From contig CM069611.1 in the NCBI GenBank assembly GCA_035771175.1, positions 15,738,866 through 15,802,865 of the forward strand: DNA of 64,000 nt. Reading direction: 5' to 3'. The translations under genes and the position numbers were made by a program. Source of the stretch: Paratinospora sagittata (taxonomy: Eukaryota; Streptophyta; Magnoliopsida; Ranunculales; Menispermaceae). The notes beneath the pieces were generated by a model that saw only the letters and a program-made list of their open reading frames with translations, made no database searches and was not told the origin of the DNA. Positions 21,308 through 32,512 of the stretch are shown here, piece by piece; the stretch's first letter is position 1; the number at the start of each line of letters is the position of its first letter.

Positions 21308-23510
21308 TGTTGATCTAAGTGGTTTTGCACTTAGTTTTTCTCCCAAGTGTTTTGATGCTTACAAACAATATAACAAATGGTGCTAATGTTTCTATCTAGT
21401 ATATTTTAGCACCTAAACATGGAAAAGAGCCAATACAAGATCTAAGTCTTCAAGTTCAAGAAATCTCTGAAGCAAAAGATCAAAGCAAACGATCAACCAT
21501 ACTTAAAGCTTGGACAACTTGAAGGAATGAAGACAAAAAGGTTGAGAGTCTTTATATGTCTAGAATTAGGATATAACCTTCTTGCATTTCCTATTGCTCA
21601 ATCTTTCTAAACTACATGCATTCATACTTCACATATGCATAGTTTTGATAAAACTCATTCATGCATTAAGTATTCTTTGAAAATGATTTTCAAGTATTCA
21701 AAATGTTTGATTTAATCCGGTTACTTTATGTTTTATCGTGTTTTAATCGAAAACCGCTTTTATAAAGTCTTTCAGGATGCTAATGTTAGCAGGACTCTCC
21801 GAGACTTGATGAGTCAGGACGCTGATAAAATGTTAACACACTCAAGGTTGAATTGATTTGATTAATAAGGACGTTTACTTGTTAGTAGTGACCTTTCTCT
21901 TACCAACCTTTGAGAGTGTCAGGACTCTGATTTAGCTTCAGTTCGCGGAAAGATTTTCTTTTATCTTTAAGTGATTCCTTTCTTTAAGGACGCTGATAAG
22001 TTATAAGTTGAATGAACTATCAGGACGCTACTTGTGTAGGAGCGCCCTCATCTTTAGAATCAACTTAAGTAACTTTTAGGACGCTCACCATCCGTCAGCG
22101 CTCTTAAACATTGTTTTAAAACTGTTTTTAATAGTTCAGGACGCTTACTCTTGAGTAGCGCCCTCATATATTTTACGTTTTAAAACAAAGCATGACGCTT
22201 ACTGCAAAGTAGCACACTCATGCTTTAAGTTGTTTAATTGTCAAAGCAAGTGAGGACGCTTACTACTTAGTAGCGCCCTCACTTCATTGTTTAGTAGGAC
22301 GCTAACATTCTATGAGGGCCCTCAAAGGAACAAAATGACAGAAATGATATTTTGTACTGTTCTGACATGTACGTATTTTTCGCCACCTTTTCTAAACAAC
22401 TTTTTGTACAAAATAATTTTTTTGTATTTCTAAGAGATATTCTTTGATTCACGAACCATGTCTTTTACAACGTTCCTTATTCGTGTATCTGGAGAAAAAC
22501 ATAATATTCATGAATTGTGCAGTTGCCACTATCGTGATATATTCTAGTTGTTGTGAGTAAACGTTCATATTTGAAATTCAAATTCAAATGAACAATAGCT
22601 TCATCTCTACAAATCTCTAAATACAAGTAGTTAGGCCATTTTTAAAAATGAGAGAGACAACCATGTGAATCTAGGGAGTGTTTTTCAAGATCAAATCATT
22701 TTCCCACTTCAAAAACCCTAGAACTTAGAGATGTTGATTTGAAGATTGGATTTCAAGCTTTTTCATTGTGCATCATTCAAAGCATCTTCAAAATCATTCT
22801 CTTGAGCAAATATGGATGCAAGAAAGGTATAAATCATTGTAAGGTCTCTCTTCACCTTGAGCTTAAATTTTCATATCTTGTATTTGGTATTTGAATTTAT
22901 GAGCTTCATTGTAATTGTTCTAATCACTTAGAACAAACATTAGATTCACAATTTTTAGTCTTTTGGATTATTTCATAGTTTGAAACAAACCAAGTAAAGT
23001 GATTTTATATCACTTGTGATTTCAATGTTGGAATCAAGACTAGTTTCATCCTTTCTCTTGAAAAAGATGTGGGGGCTCTTCCTTAGCCCACAAAAGGAAC
23101 ATGGGTTCTTCCTTAGCCCGAAAAAAGGATACACGGTTCTTGCTTATCCCCCAAAAGGAACATGGGTTCTTTCTTTGCCCAGAAAAAGGATAAATAGTCC
23201 TCTCACACCCGTAAGATGGGAAATTGTAGTTTTCACACCCGTAAGTTGAGAAAGTGTACCGGTTTGATCTTCACCCAATAAGAAGATCAGTTAGTGAAGT
23301 TTGAAAATCCTAATTGAAAGATTAGGTAGTGGATGTAGGCGCAACCGAACCACTATAAATCTTATGTACTTTATTTTTGCATTTTACTTTATGCTCATTA
23401 GATTTATTTATGCATTGAACCCAATTGAGTCAAGGAATCTCATAAGAAATTAGAAAAGATTAATAACAACCATTACACCCAATTCACCCCCCTTTTTGGG
23501 TGTACCAACA
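21308..23510 (+). repeat. 3' LTR of element B
   Basis: This 2203-bp LTR has an array of GGACGCT hairpins (about 21773-22330; a clear one is TCAGGACGCTTACT...AGTAGCGCCCTCA near 22135-22170). A weak TATA-like CTCTAAATACA lies near 22615, leader repeats at about 23040-23290, and the CCGAACCACTATAAAT block near 23347. The end is CACCCAATTCACCCCCC...GGGTGTACCAACA. Confidence 0.9.
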
Positions 23511-23515
23511 TAGGT

Positions 23516-24276
23516 ATGCCCAAGAGGGGGGTGAATTGGACACTTAGACAATTTAAAAATCAAATATGATGGCAAAATTAAAGTGCGGAAAATAAATAAA
23601 TATCCACAGTCGATTTATAGTGGTTCGGCTACTTGCCTACTTCCACTACTTAACCTCCTCAGTTAGGATTTTAAACCTTATCACTAAGGGATTCTCTTAA
23701 GGGTGAGAATCAAACTGTTACACATCTTCTCAACTTGTGGGTGTGCGAACAACCGTTACACTGCTCAACTTGCAGGCTTGAGACCAACCTATCCCAACTT
23801 TCGGCTGTGAGAAAGACCTAAACTTTCTCAACTTACGGGTGTGAGAACTACCGTTTCTCAACTTGCGGGTGTGAGAAAATCGTTTCTCAACTTACTAGTG
23901 TGAGAAGACCTAAACTTGTTGAATACAAAATATCAACTCAGTAGTTTATTTAACTGCGGTTACAACCTTGATACAGTATATAAGATATGAGATTGAGTAC
24001 AACTGTATCCTATGAACTATTTCTCAATTTTTTGTTTCCACAAGAATGATATAAGTTAAAACAGTGCTGAAAATTTGAGTGAAAATAGTTCAGTCATCCA
24101 AATAGATTTTTAGATAAAGATAAAAATTCAGCTTAGTATGAAACTCTTTTGAATAAGCAAAGTTTCAAAGAAAATAGCTTAAACTTTTTAAATCAAATGA
24201 AAATTCGGCTAACTTTCAAAAGTGTTTTGGCTCAAAGAATTTTTTTAGATTCTTAACAAATTGTAAAATGCTAACA
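23516..24276 (-). repeat. 3' LTR of element E (main part), U3 deleted
   Basis: Together with 15962-15974 this is a minus-strand LTR of about 774 bp. It has the CCACTATAAAT block (reverse, near 23610), leader repeats with the loop reading CTTACGGGTG (about 23690-23915) and a 5' end TGTTAGCATTTTAC (reverse, 24276). Compared with E's other LTR (27538-28935) about 1.1 kb of U3, including the hairpin array, is missing between TGTTA and TTAGCA. The purine tract directly abuts it. Confidence 0.7.
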
Positions 24277-24310
24277 ATCTCCCTTTTTTTATGATTTCAA
24301 ATACTCATAG
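24277..24310 (-). other. Polypurine tract of element E
   Basis: ATCTCCCTTTTTTTAT is the reverse complement of an AAAAAGGGAGAT tract placed immediately upstream of the E 3' LTR, as for the plus-strand primer of A and B. The copy at 43950-43963 reads ATCTCCCCTTC and is equivalent. Confidence 0.65.
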
Positions 24311-26614
24311 TGTTGGTGCACCCAGGAGGGGGGTGAATTGGGTGTGATGGTCATTTTAAAAATTTTCTAATGACTTTGTGATATACCTTGGTACATTGGA
24401 ACTAAATGCACATACTAACTGTAAAGTAAAATACATAACTTAAAACACACTAGAATTTATAGTGGTTCGGCTAAGCCTACGTCCATTACCTAATCTCCCG
24501 ATTAGAATTTTCTCAATCCATTAACTGATTCTTTTACGGGTGAAAACCAAACCTTACCTTTCAATGTTCGATATTGCACAAGTGTAGTTTCGAAAAGCGT
24601 GAATGATATGTAAATCAATTAAGTGCTTCTTCGAAAACATTATGATACCATTAAAACATTGAAATTGAAAATGCAGGACCAATATAAATATGCAAACACA
24701 AACAGTTTTCAAAATAAATAAAATGTATAAGCATGAAAACATATGGTTCAAGATTCAGTAGCTAACACAACTACTGATATAGTTCAATACAGTACTTAAG
24801 ATATGAAATCAAGTACAACTGTATCTCTCATGAACTATTTCTCAAATTCCTTCATCAGCATGATTGAAGTTAAGTATAAATCCTGGCTGAGAATTTGAGT
24901 AGAAACCAATTCAAATAGATTTTCAAAGATAGAATATAATTGAAGCTCAATATGAAAATCTTTTGACTGAGTAAAGTATCAGTGAAGAATACTTTGAAAA
25001 CTTTTGAAAGATTGAACAACGGCTAACATTCAAAAAGTTTTTGGCACAATAAAAATTATCGGCAAGTTTTTTGATTCAAAGTGTTAGAATTTATAGACCT
25101 AGTAGATAATAATCGTTAAACATTTGAAGTTAAAATACAATGTGAACTTTTACACACAACGGCTAGAATGCTATACGAAAACGGCAACTGCAATTTTCAC
25201 TAACATTCTGATTCTTTCCAGATTACATGAATAAGAAAAGTTTTATAAAAACTTGATTCATGTATCAGAGAAGATCTTTGATAAATCTGAAAAGGACTTT
25301 GTGCAAAGATCCATTCTAAAAAAGTAGACTAATATAGTGTACTTATTAGAACAGTGACGGTTATTGAATTAACCTCTTGATTCCGTAATCAGCGTCCTGA
25401 CGCATAATATCAACTTTGTCGTTCTGTTCCTTGAAGGTGCTCATTATGTATAAGTGTCCTGCTGAACAATGAAGTGACGGAGCTACTAATTCGTAAGCGT
25501 CTTGACTTTCTTTGTGACATAAGTGACTGTACCCTGAAGGCGCTAATGTACAGTTAGCGTCCTACTTTGTTTTAAAACAATTAAGTACATGAAGGCACTA
25601 CTTTTTCGAGTAAGCATCCCTACCTTTTAAAACATAAAACACAAGAACGCTACAACTATGTAAGCGTTCTGTCATTTCAAAATATTTGAAAACAAAACCA
25701 AGTGCGTTGAAGGACAATCAATATCCTGAAAGTTATTAAGTTGGGTCTGAAATATGAGGGTGCTCCTATCTAGGTAGTGTCTTGATAGTTTATCCAACTT
25801 ATAACTATCAACATCCTCAAAGACAAATTCTTTGAAGAACTTAGAAATCTTTCAGTAAGCTGATGCTGAGTCAGCATCCTAACAACTTCGGAGGTTGACT
25901 AAAGGGAGACAGCTACTTACAAGTAAGCGTCCTGATGAATCAGTTCAATTCAACCTTGAATGTTATCAGTGTCCTGACTTATCAAGTTCAGGAAAGCGCT
26001 GCTAAATTATTAGCGTTCTGAAAGACCTTTGAAAATTAGTTTTGACTCACGATTTAAAAATACGATGAATGCGAATAAAAACTCGATAAATTTTAAATTA
26101 AACATAGAAAATTAAATCATTTGAAATATCGTAAAGTGTATGATCAAAACATGCAAATATGCAAGTGATTTGTGCATGGTTTTGAAAAATGTTTGAGCAA
26201 CATCGATTAGAGAAAAATATACCTTAAATATTGTGTATTTCTCATATTTCTCATAATCTTTAAATCCAACTCTTCATTATGAGATCTTCGATGTGAACTT
26301 TGCGCTAGAGTTGAATGTCTTGAACTTTGATCGAAAGATGTAGTCTTGAAGCTTGATCGAATCGTTCGTGTAATGTGATCTTGAAATCATGATATGATCT
26401 TTGAGGTCCTTTGATTGAAACGATCTTGAACGACTGTTATGACCTTGAGTTCCTTGATCGAATCATTCTTTGGCTTTTTGCTTTCTTGAGGTGCTGAGAT
26501 AGGTTCTTGAATAAAGCTCGTTAGCACCGAAAGAGATTTCGTTTGTGATCATCAAAATATACTTCATCAAGTATACTTAGGGACGTGCTAAGTGATAAAT
26601 CTCTTAGGTTAACA
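24311..26614 (-). mobile_element. Solo LTR of family C inside element E (unit 1)
   Basis: On the plus strand it runs from TGTTGGTGCACCC to GGTTAACA and is flanked by perfect duplications CATAG (24306-24310 and 26615-26619). No internal region is present. The hairpin array is at about 25380-26030 (reverse). Relative to the duplicate (43985-46779) it lacks ~490 bp at 24553, removing all leader repeats, so the deletion happened after the tandem duplication. Confidence 0.9.
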
Positions 26615-26619
26615 CATAG

Positions 26620-26894
26620 ATCATGTAGATAATTATATTCATGTACTCAAACATATAACCAATTTAGAGTAGCAAGCATGTCGAACATGTCAAGTATATC
26701 TGATTTCAACATATAAATTACAATATGAGTACAATAAATCACAATATACAAAAAAATGATAATCATACAGTCAACATATTGTACAGAAACTCATATGAAC
26801 TCCCCCTAACTTGTAGCTTCCCTCTTGAGCTAACTTAGCCTCAATATCTTCATTCTCTTCTCCCTCTTTTGAAAACATCAAAAAGTGGGTAGGC
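26620..26894 (-). other. Non-coding 3' interior of element E
   Basis: This is AT-rich sequence between the solo LTR and the stop of the minus-strand frame. It contains a further purine-type tract (reverse of CAAGTTAGGGGGAG near 26799-26812), consistent with repeated purine tracts in the 3' non-coding region of this lineage. Nothing else is recognisable. Confidence 0.5.
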
Positions 26895-27508
26895 TTAGCT
26901 CGTACTAGGACCCTTCCCCTTCATTTTTCTTTCGGCCTCCTCATCCTTCTTGGATCCACTGGAACTAGTTTTATAATCCTTGGGTTGTCTGGGCGTTCGT
27001 GGCTTTGAGGAACCATTTGAGCTTTTTCTCAAACTTCTAACAAATTTGTCAATTACAAGAGTCTGTCTGGATTTTTTTAATGAATTTTTAGTGGGTAGGC
27101 TTGGAAACACCAAATTTGAATGGATCAAGAGGTGGACTAGGTTTAAAGCTTTTATCTTTTCACTCTGCAAGGCCTTGTACAAAATCAGGAGAAAGTTTGT
27201 GACCTTTTGAAATGAATTGGTCGCTTGCATTTTGGATCAGGAACAGTTTTTGATGAGGGATCAAAGGTGGGAGACACTCTTCTTTTGATTCTATGCAACG
27301 ACTCTTCATTAGATGCTTCTTCCTCTTCACATTCTAATATCCCAAGAAGTTTGTCAGACTCCTTAGGTCTTTGGGGACGTGTGAAGGCTGGAGCTCGCGG
27401 TGCTGGTGGAATGTTTACACCTTTCTTCTCTAGCACATTAAAGAGCAGTCCAAAACATTTCATGCTTGAGGCAATGTACCATACAGTAGAATGCATCCTA
27501 CTATTCAT
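26895..27508 (-). pseudogene. Unidentified minus-strand frame in element E (unit 1), frameshifted
   Basis: Two overlapping minus-strand frames (27508-27185 and 27230-26895) together match one reading path in the duplicate at 47057-47681. The first part has RMHSTVWYIASSMKCFGLLFN, a proline-rich PPAPRAPAF segment and an acidic stretch. The last ~100 residues are lysine/serine-rich and end KMKGKGPSTS before the stop. I do not recognise a catalytic domain. Its place between the deletion and the 3' LTR suggests a 3' accessory frame such as the env-like frame of some Sireviruses, or a putative plant transposon protein tail. Neither is shown. Confidence 0.45.
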
Positions 27509-27537
27509 TACCTTGAAGAGGTCTTCAAAGAAGCCTA

Positions 27538-28935
27538 CAACTGTATCCTATGAACTATCTCTCAAATTTCTCTTTCAGCAAAAATGATATAAGTTAAAAC
27601 AGTGCTGAAAATTTGAGTGAAAATAGTTCAATCTTTCAAATAGATTTTCAGATAAAGATAGAAATTCAGCTCAGTATGACAATCTTTTGAATAAGAAAAG
27701 TTTCAAAGAAAGATGCTTTGAACACAAAATAGCCTAAACTTTTTAAATCAAATGAAAATCCGACTAAATTTCAAAAGTGTTTTGGCTCAAAGAATTTTTT
27801 CGGGTTCTTAACAGATTGTTAAGTGCTAATATATACTTGTAGATATGAAGTTGTTGCTCATTTGAATTTGAATTTCAAATATGAAAGTTTACTCGCAACA
27901 GTTAGAATGTATCACGAAAATGGCAACTGCACATTTTACGAACATTCTGATTCTCTCCAGATTCACGAATAAGGAAAGTTTAAGAGACATGGTTCATGAA
28001 TCTGAGAATATCTCTGACAAATCCAAAAAGTTGATTTTTGTACGAAAAGTTGTTTTGAAAAAGTGGCTCAAAAAGATGTACGTGTCAGAACAACAAAAGT
28101 ATTATTTTTTTTCGTTTTGTTCTTTTGAGGGCGCTCATGGAGCATCAGCGTCCTACTGAACAATGAAGTGAGGGCACTACTAAATCATAAGCGTCCTAAC
28201 TTACTTTGACAATTAAACGACTTAAATCGTGAGGGCGCTACTCAACTTAAGTGTGCTGAAGGACAGTAAGCGTCCTGAAAGTTATTAAGTTGATTCTAAG
28301 GATAAGGGCACTCCTATCTAGGTAGGGTCCTGACAGTTTTTCAACTTATAATTATCAATGTCCTTAAAAGATAGAAATCAATTAAAGAATAAGAGAACTT
28401 TCAACGAGCTGAAACTAAGTCAGTGTCCTGACACTTTCAAAGGTTAACTAAAGGGAGGCCGCTACTTACAATTAAGCGTCCTAATGAATCAGTTCAATTC
28501 AACCTTGGGCGTCCTAATATTTTATCAGCGCCCTGACTCATCAAGTCTAGGAGGGTGCTCATGAAACATTAACATCCTGAAAGACTCTATAAAAATGATT
28601 TTGATTTTTTGATTAAAGCTCGATAAAACACGATTAAAACCAAGATATTTCTGGATTAAATCAAATACTTTGGAAATCATGAAATACCTTTAAAATTTGA
28701 TGATCAATATATGAAAACGATTAAATCTTGCTGAGAGTAAATTTGATCGGTAGTCCTTAAATTCTAAACAGTGGATGACTCGGAACTTTAATTGATGTTC
28801 AATAAGCTTGTGAGCATAGTTTCTTGATCTTGATTCTTGATTAATTTGAAACACTTGACTAGATCATTAGATACACAAATTGGAGATATTTGGAATTATC
28901 AAAACATTCATGTCATGGGGTTCATTGAGATAACA
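27538..28935 (-). repeat. 5' LTR of element E, truncated at its 3' end (unit 1)
   Basis: It begins mid-LTR at ACAACTGTATCC, homologous to 24002 onward, and continues to the LTR start (reverse of TGTTATCTC at 28935). It includes the U3 hairpin array in reverse (about 28128-28590: GAGGGCGCTCATGG...CAGCGTCCTAC and similar). The LTR 3' end, primer site and 5' interior are absent. Confidence 0.75.
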
Positions 28936-28940
28936 AGAGC

Positions 28941-30356
28941 TATAATATATTAACTCATTTTGGTATGAAGTGCATTTTATCTACCTTTTGCTATTGCATT
29001 AAATGGCATTGGATAATTTTTAAGAGATAATGTGACGATTATTATCATATGTGACATTGTAGTAATAAATGTATAAAAATGTGACAGAATAAATTCGATA
29101 TTGACTTATCTGTCCCACATGTCTACAAATGAGTTAATGATTACATGACTTCAAGGTGGAGTGATTATCGGTGTAACTTACAAAAAATACTTTGGACGTT
29201 TCCTACCATGGTGAAAACAGAGGATCATTGAAGCATATCTCCCCTAAAGATTGGAAGTGGATGTATGCAAAGACTAATAATGAAGCTTACAAAGTATGTA
29301 TTACTCATTACCTATACATAGTATGAATAGAGTGAAAGCAGAGACACCCCATTGTTCAGGACCAAGATCATTCTTACAGCGTCAAGAATCCAATGTGAGT
29401 GGTGTATTGTGTTAAACTTTGGGCAAAATGCTAAATAACTTTGATTAATAGATGACATGTATTTTGTTTGAAACAACGAGACCTTGAGACCGGACAAGAA
29501 CAATCCTGCATTGATCTCTATGAAGAATGTGATTGAAGCAAGAAGAGAAATGCTTGGATGTCCGAGAAAACTAAAGATAATCATGTAAGGAATCTTATAT
29601 ATCACTATGAGATTGAAGGATCATGTTTAATCATTTTTCCATCAAAGATTTATAATTAATCTCATATCTAAGCTGCATTTAGTCATCAACTCTTTTAATA
29701 AGGGGCGTGTATTGCTTAGTAAAAAGTAATTAAATTTAGCTAATTGTGATGAGTTTTATCCCATTGGTATTGTACGAAGTGAGTTTTACGTGTCAATTTG
29801 GAATGTTATACAATTTTATGTATATTTGATATCTTCAATTTCAATGAATTTTATCTCATTGATCTCTTCGTGTAAGTTGTATGTAAATTTCATCCTATTG
29901 GTCATGGAAAAAATATGTTTACCTTGGTTTGTGTTTGCAAATACTAACAAAGAAAAATGTTGAAAAAGAAGGATCAACTGCAAGCATCTATAGAAAGTGG
30001 GGAGAGCTCTACCCTAGTAAACGAAGATGTTATCATAGAAGATGTACTTTTCTTACTCTCATTTATTTTCTTCATGCCATTTTGCTTAATTATGACATCA
30101 CTAATTTGGTGTTCAATGATAGATCCTAGGGCCGAGATTTGGTTACATTAGGGGATTAGGATATGGGCCTAAGTCAATAACACAAGCCTCTACACATGTC
30201 GTCCCACCAACTCAACCACCAGAAAATGACATGAGAAAGATGTACCGAGAGTCTCAATCGAAGATAGATGAACTAATTGAGTTCAATAGGGAATTGGTGG
30301 CCAAGAATGCTTTCTTAGAGAATAGATTGAAGAACTTTGAGGATATTGTTGCATAG
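28941..30356 (+). pseudogene. CACTA-associated Transposase_24-type gene, C-terminal part (unit 1)
   Basis: After E, coding islands resume in the order expected for Transposase_24 proteins: WSDYRCNL (29157), ISPKDWKWMYAKTNNEAYK (to ~29296), RVKAETPHCSGPRSFLQRQE (29331-29390), CIDLYEECD-stop-SKKRNAW (about 29508-29556), an acidic QLQASIESGESSTLVNEDV segment (about 29975), FGYIRGLGYGPKS (about 30136-30175), and a coiled coil to the stop at 30354-30356. GT...AG-like gaps separate several islands, so introns are likely. Frameshifts, a 13-bp deletion and stops show it is dead. It accompanies the main transposase in plant CACTA elements. Confidence 0.65.
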
Positions 30357-31555
30357 TTGAAAACGATGTCAATGCCACCCGATATTGGAATGACTGAAAC
30401 ACCTAACTTTGAGAATTGATCATCCATCGTAAGTATGATTCTATAATTAATTGCGAACAGGTTGATTTTTTATTAGAGTTGACTTAATATTTGTGATTTG
30501 TTTAACCTACATGCTTTAATATAACACGACTTCCTACGTATTGTGGCGTGGAATATATATATGTTGGTGTTGGGGGTAGGCTTATTAAATTTGGTTACGG
30601 GGGAAATAAATGCATTAGTTACATAATAGGACTTGTTGCAAAATGTAAATTATAAATACCTCAATGATCATTGGAAAAAATGTTCCATTGTTGTGGTGGC
30701 TCATACTTGATGCAAATTTGTTATTTATCTACAATGAAGAATGTCACATGCACAAAGTAACACATGAGATAAATTAAGGTCAAGTGGTGATAAGTTGGAA
30801 TCATGTTAGTGCATATAGAGATTGAACAAGTTGTATATTGATGGTAATTATTGTTTTATCTAATCTTCATTTCCATTGAACAAGTTGTATTTAAAAAGAT
30901 TAGTGCAGTAAAGTAAGAGACACTTGATTATTGATCAACTTGTTAATGTTGAGAGGAGCTAGACCCTTAAAGTGCTAGCAACTTTATCTTAAATGTTTTG
31001 TTCAACTAAGTTCATATTATTGATGATCAACTTTATCTTTATCTAAACATGGCTTTACTGTATGGTCCATACTTGTATAGTGGTTGTAATTATTATTTTA
31101 TCTAATATCTTATTTCACAAAAGTTAAACTAAAATGTATGTTTTGTACTTTACTTTTTTACAAAATATGAATGGAGATGTTGACTTACTTTTTTCAATTA
31201 TGACTTAATTTTAATGAGAAACTTATTTTAATTATGAATTCATTTTGATGAGAAGATAGTTGGATTTTTGTTTGTATCCAACTATTTTGCAAACTTTATC
31301 ATACTGTGTTGATGATTTTTTGTTATGTTTTGTTGAATATCAATGATTTAGTAATAGTTGGATTTTTGTGAGTATCCAACTATTTCACAAACTTTATCAT
31401 ACTATATTGATTATTTTTTGTTATATTTCTTTGAATATCAAGGATTTAGTAATCACTCCAGATAGTGTTTTCTAAGTTTTAATTTGTTTTATGTAACAAA
31501 TATTGATTTATAAGTTGTACTATAAATTCAAGGTTTTAGTTAAAAATGGAGACCA
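30357..31555. other. Non-coding AT-rich interior of CACTA remnant (unit 1)
   Basis: There is no supported gene. Two similar segments near 31256-31330 and 31355-31420 share GTTGGATTTTTGT, TATCCAACTATTT and AAACTTTATCATACT, a local direct duplication. The second unit keeps an extra ~60 bp (51312-51374) with a T-run and TGCAG that looks like a 3' splice site. Confidence 0.5.
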
Positions 31556-32167
31556 TGGATTACCCTGTTAAAAACTTTTTGTCGCCAATACCATTTAGCA
31601 ACGAATATTTGGTCACTAAAATTCAACGGCGACGAAATAAAACAACAAAATAACATTGAATGTTTTGTGTTTTGCGACTCATTTATTATCGTTGGTAAAG
31701 AGATTATGGTACGATTAAAATCTTGTCGCAAATGTAAAACAACGACCAAAATTTCATTTTCGATACTCAATAATGATGAAATTGTTTGTCTCCAAATACC
31801 TTTAGCAACGATATTGCTATTGCTAAAATGTTTTGGCGACAAATACCATAGGTTGGCAACATAACTATAAATGGTGTCTAAATAGCTTTAGCGACAACTT
31901 ATTTTGTCGCAAATGCAATAGATTTACCGACAAAATCTTTTTCATCGCTAATTGTAATTAAGGATAAGATTTAAATTGTCGCCCAATTATATGTATTTTC
32001 ATCGCTAAACGTATATTTGCACGGCGACAAACAGTTTCATCGCTATTGATTTTCTGTGATGAAGGTACGACGACGAAATTCCTTTTGTCACCCAACATCA
32101 TTGGCGAGGAAAATCGTATTTTTAGCAACAAATCATTTCATCGCTAGATACCCTCTCCCTTGTGGTG
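31556..32167 (+). mobile_element. CACTA right end: subterminal repeats and terminus (unit 1)
   Basis: Many copies of TTTGTCGC, TTCGTCGC, TTCATCGCTA and the complements AGCGACAA and GCGACGAAA occur in both directions. This is the usual subterminal architecture of plant CACTA elements, where transposase binds. The terminus reads CCCTTGTGGTG at 32157-32167, the complement of a CACCACAAGGG start, followed by TAC, which may be one copy of a 3-bp target duplication. No matching left end was found, so the element is truncated or its left part lies beyond the family F LTR. Confidence 0.65.
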
Positions 32168-32170
32168 TAC

Positions 32171-32226
32171 ACCAAAAACAAATCTCGAGAAACGAGATCA
32201 CCGATTAAATCTAATAAGGAAAAGAT
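32171..32226. other. Flank between CACTA end and G 5' LTR
   Basis: A short unassigned sequence. It could be host flank, or the LTR of G may begin earlier and have been interrupted by the CACTA element. Confidence 0.3.
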
Positions 32227-32512
32227 GTAAAAGCCTCCCAATCATAAATAACGACATTAAATGCAAAGGATCTACCCTCAACTATAGAATGAGATCTTAG
32301 TCTACCACTCTACAATTATCTTTTTCTCTCTTTCAGAGACTAACTTAAGCATCATAGTGATTTTGGTGACATCCCTGTGACGCCACCATCCTTTGTAAGT
32401 TGGAAGCGAGAAAACTATTTGAGGGATTCGAATGAGTAGCAGGTTTTTTTATTTTTGTCAGTCAACTGACTTCGTCACCAACCTATTTGAGGTGAGATTT
32501 TTGGATGAAACA
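32227..32512 (+). repeat. 5' LTR of element G (unit 1)
   Basis: TGTAAAAGCC...GGATGAAACA, about 286 bp, aligns with 38009-38166, including a TTTATTTCTC/CTTCATAAACTAACTTGAGCATCA-type segment and GTGACGCCACCATCC. It is immediately followed by TTTGGCGTTGTCTGTGGG, close to the leader TTGGCGCCGTCTGTGGG that follows the LTR in Tat-clade Ty3 elements. The family assignment rests mainly on that leader. Confidence 0.6.

Larger units (their letters stand above)
15975..23510 (+). mobile_element. Element B: non-autonomous Ty1/copia-type element (LARD-like)
   Basis: Both LTRs, a primer site and a purine tract are present, with a perfect target duplication TAGGT (15970-15974 and 23511-23515). The 3.66-kb interior has only a gag-like beginning and no protease, integrase, RT or RNase H motif. 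It therefore depended on enzymes from other elements. LTR ends TGTTGATCTAAG and GGTGTACCAACA and the hairpin array tie it to the A/C group. Confidence 0.85.
15962..28935 (-). mobile_element. Element E: minus-strand Sirevirus-like retrotransposon remnant with nested insertions
   Basis: On the plus strand it begins TGCTGGACTAGGTATGCCC (split by element B), the reverse complement of a family A-like LTR end. It ends GAGATAACA at 28935, the reverse complement of TGTTATCTC. Flanks agagt (15957-15961) and agagc (28936-28940) form a target duplication; the duplicated copy keeps agagt exactly (49043-49047). Inside are a shortened 3' LTR, a purine tract, a solo LTR C, an unidentified minus-strand frame and the larger part of a 5' LTR. 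gag, pol and the primer site are missing, apparently deleted between the unidentified frame and mid-LTR. Confidence 0.75.

Noticed and set aside
23016..23249. A 77-codon frame in the B 3' LTR
   Set aside because: It translates the leader repeats; the peptide is a repeat of the hairpin unit.
27225..27587. Plus-strand 120-codon frame (also 47392-47754)
   Set aside because: It is the shadow of the minus-strand frame of element E. The minus-strand reading has the coherent acidic and basic segments and a sensible stop before the 3' non-coding region.
29929..30151. Two overlapping plus-strand frames as separate genes
   Set aside because: One is an out-of-frame shadow; the other covers one exon of the Transposase_24-type gene plus adjoining intron-like sequence.
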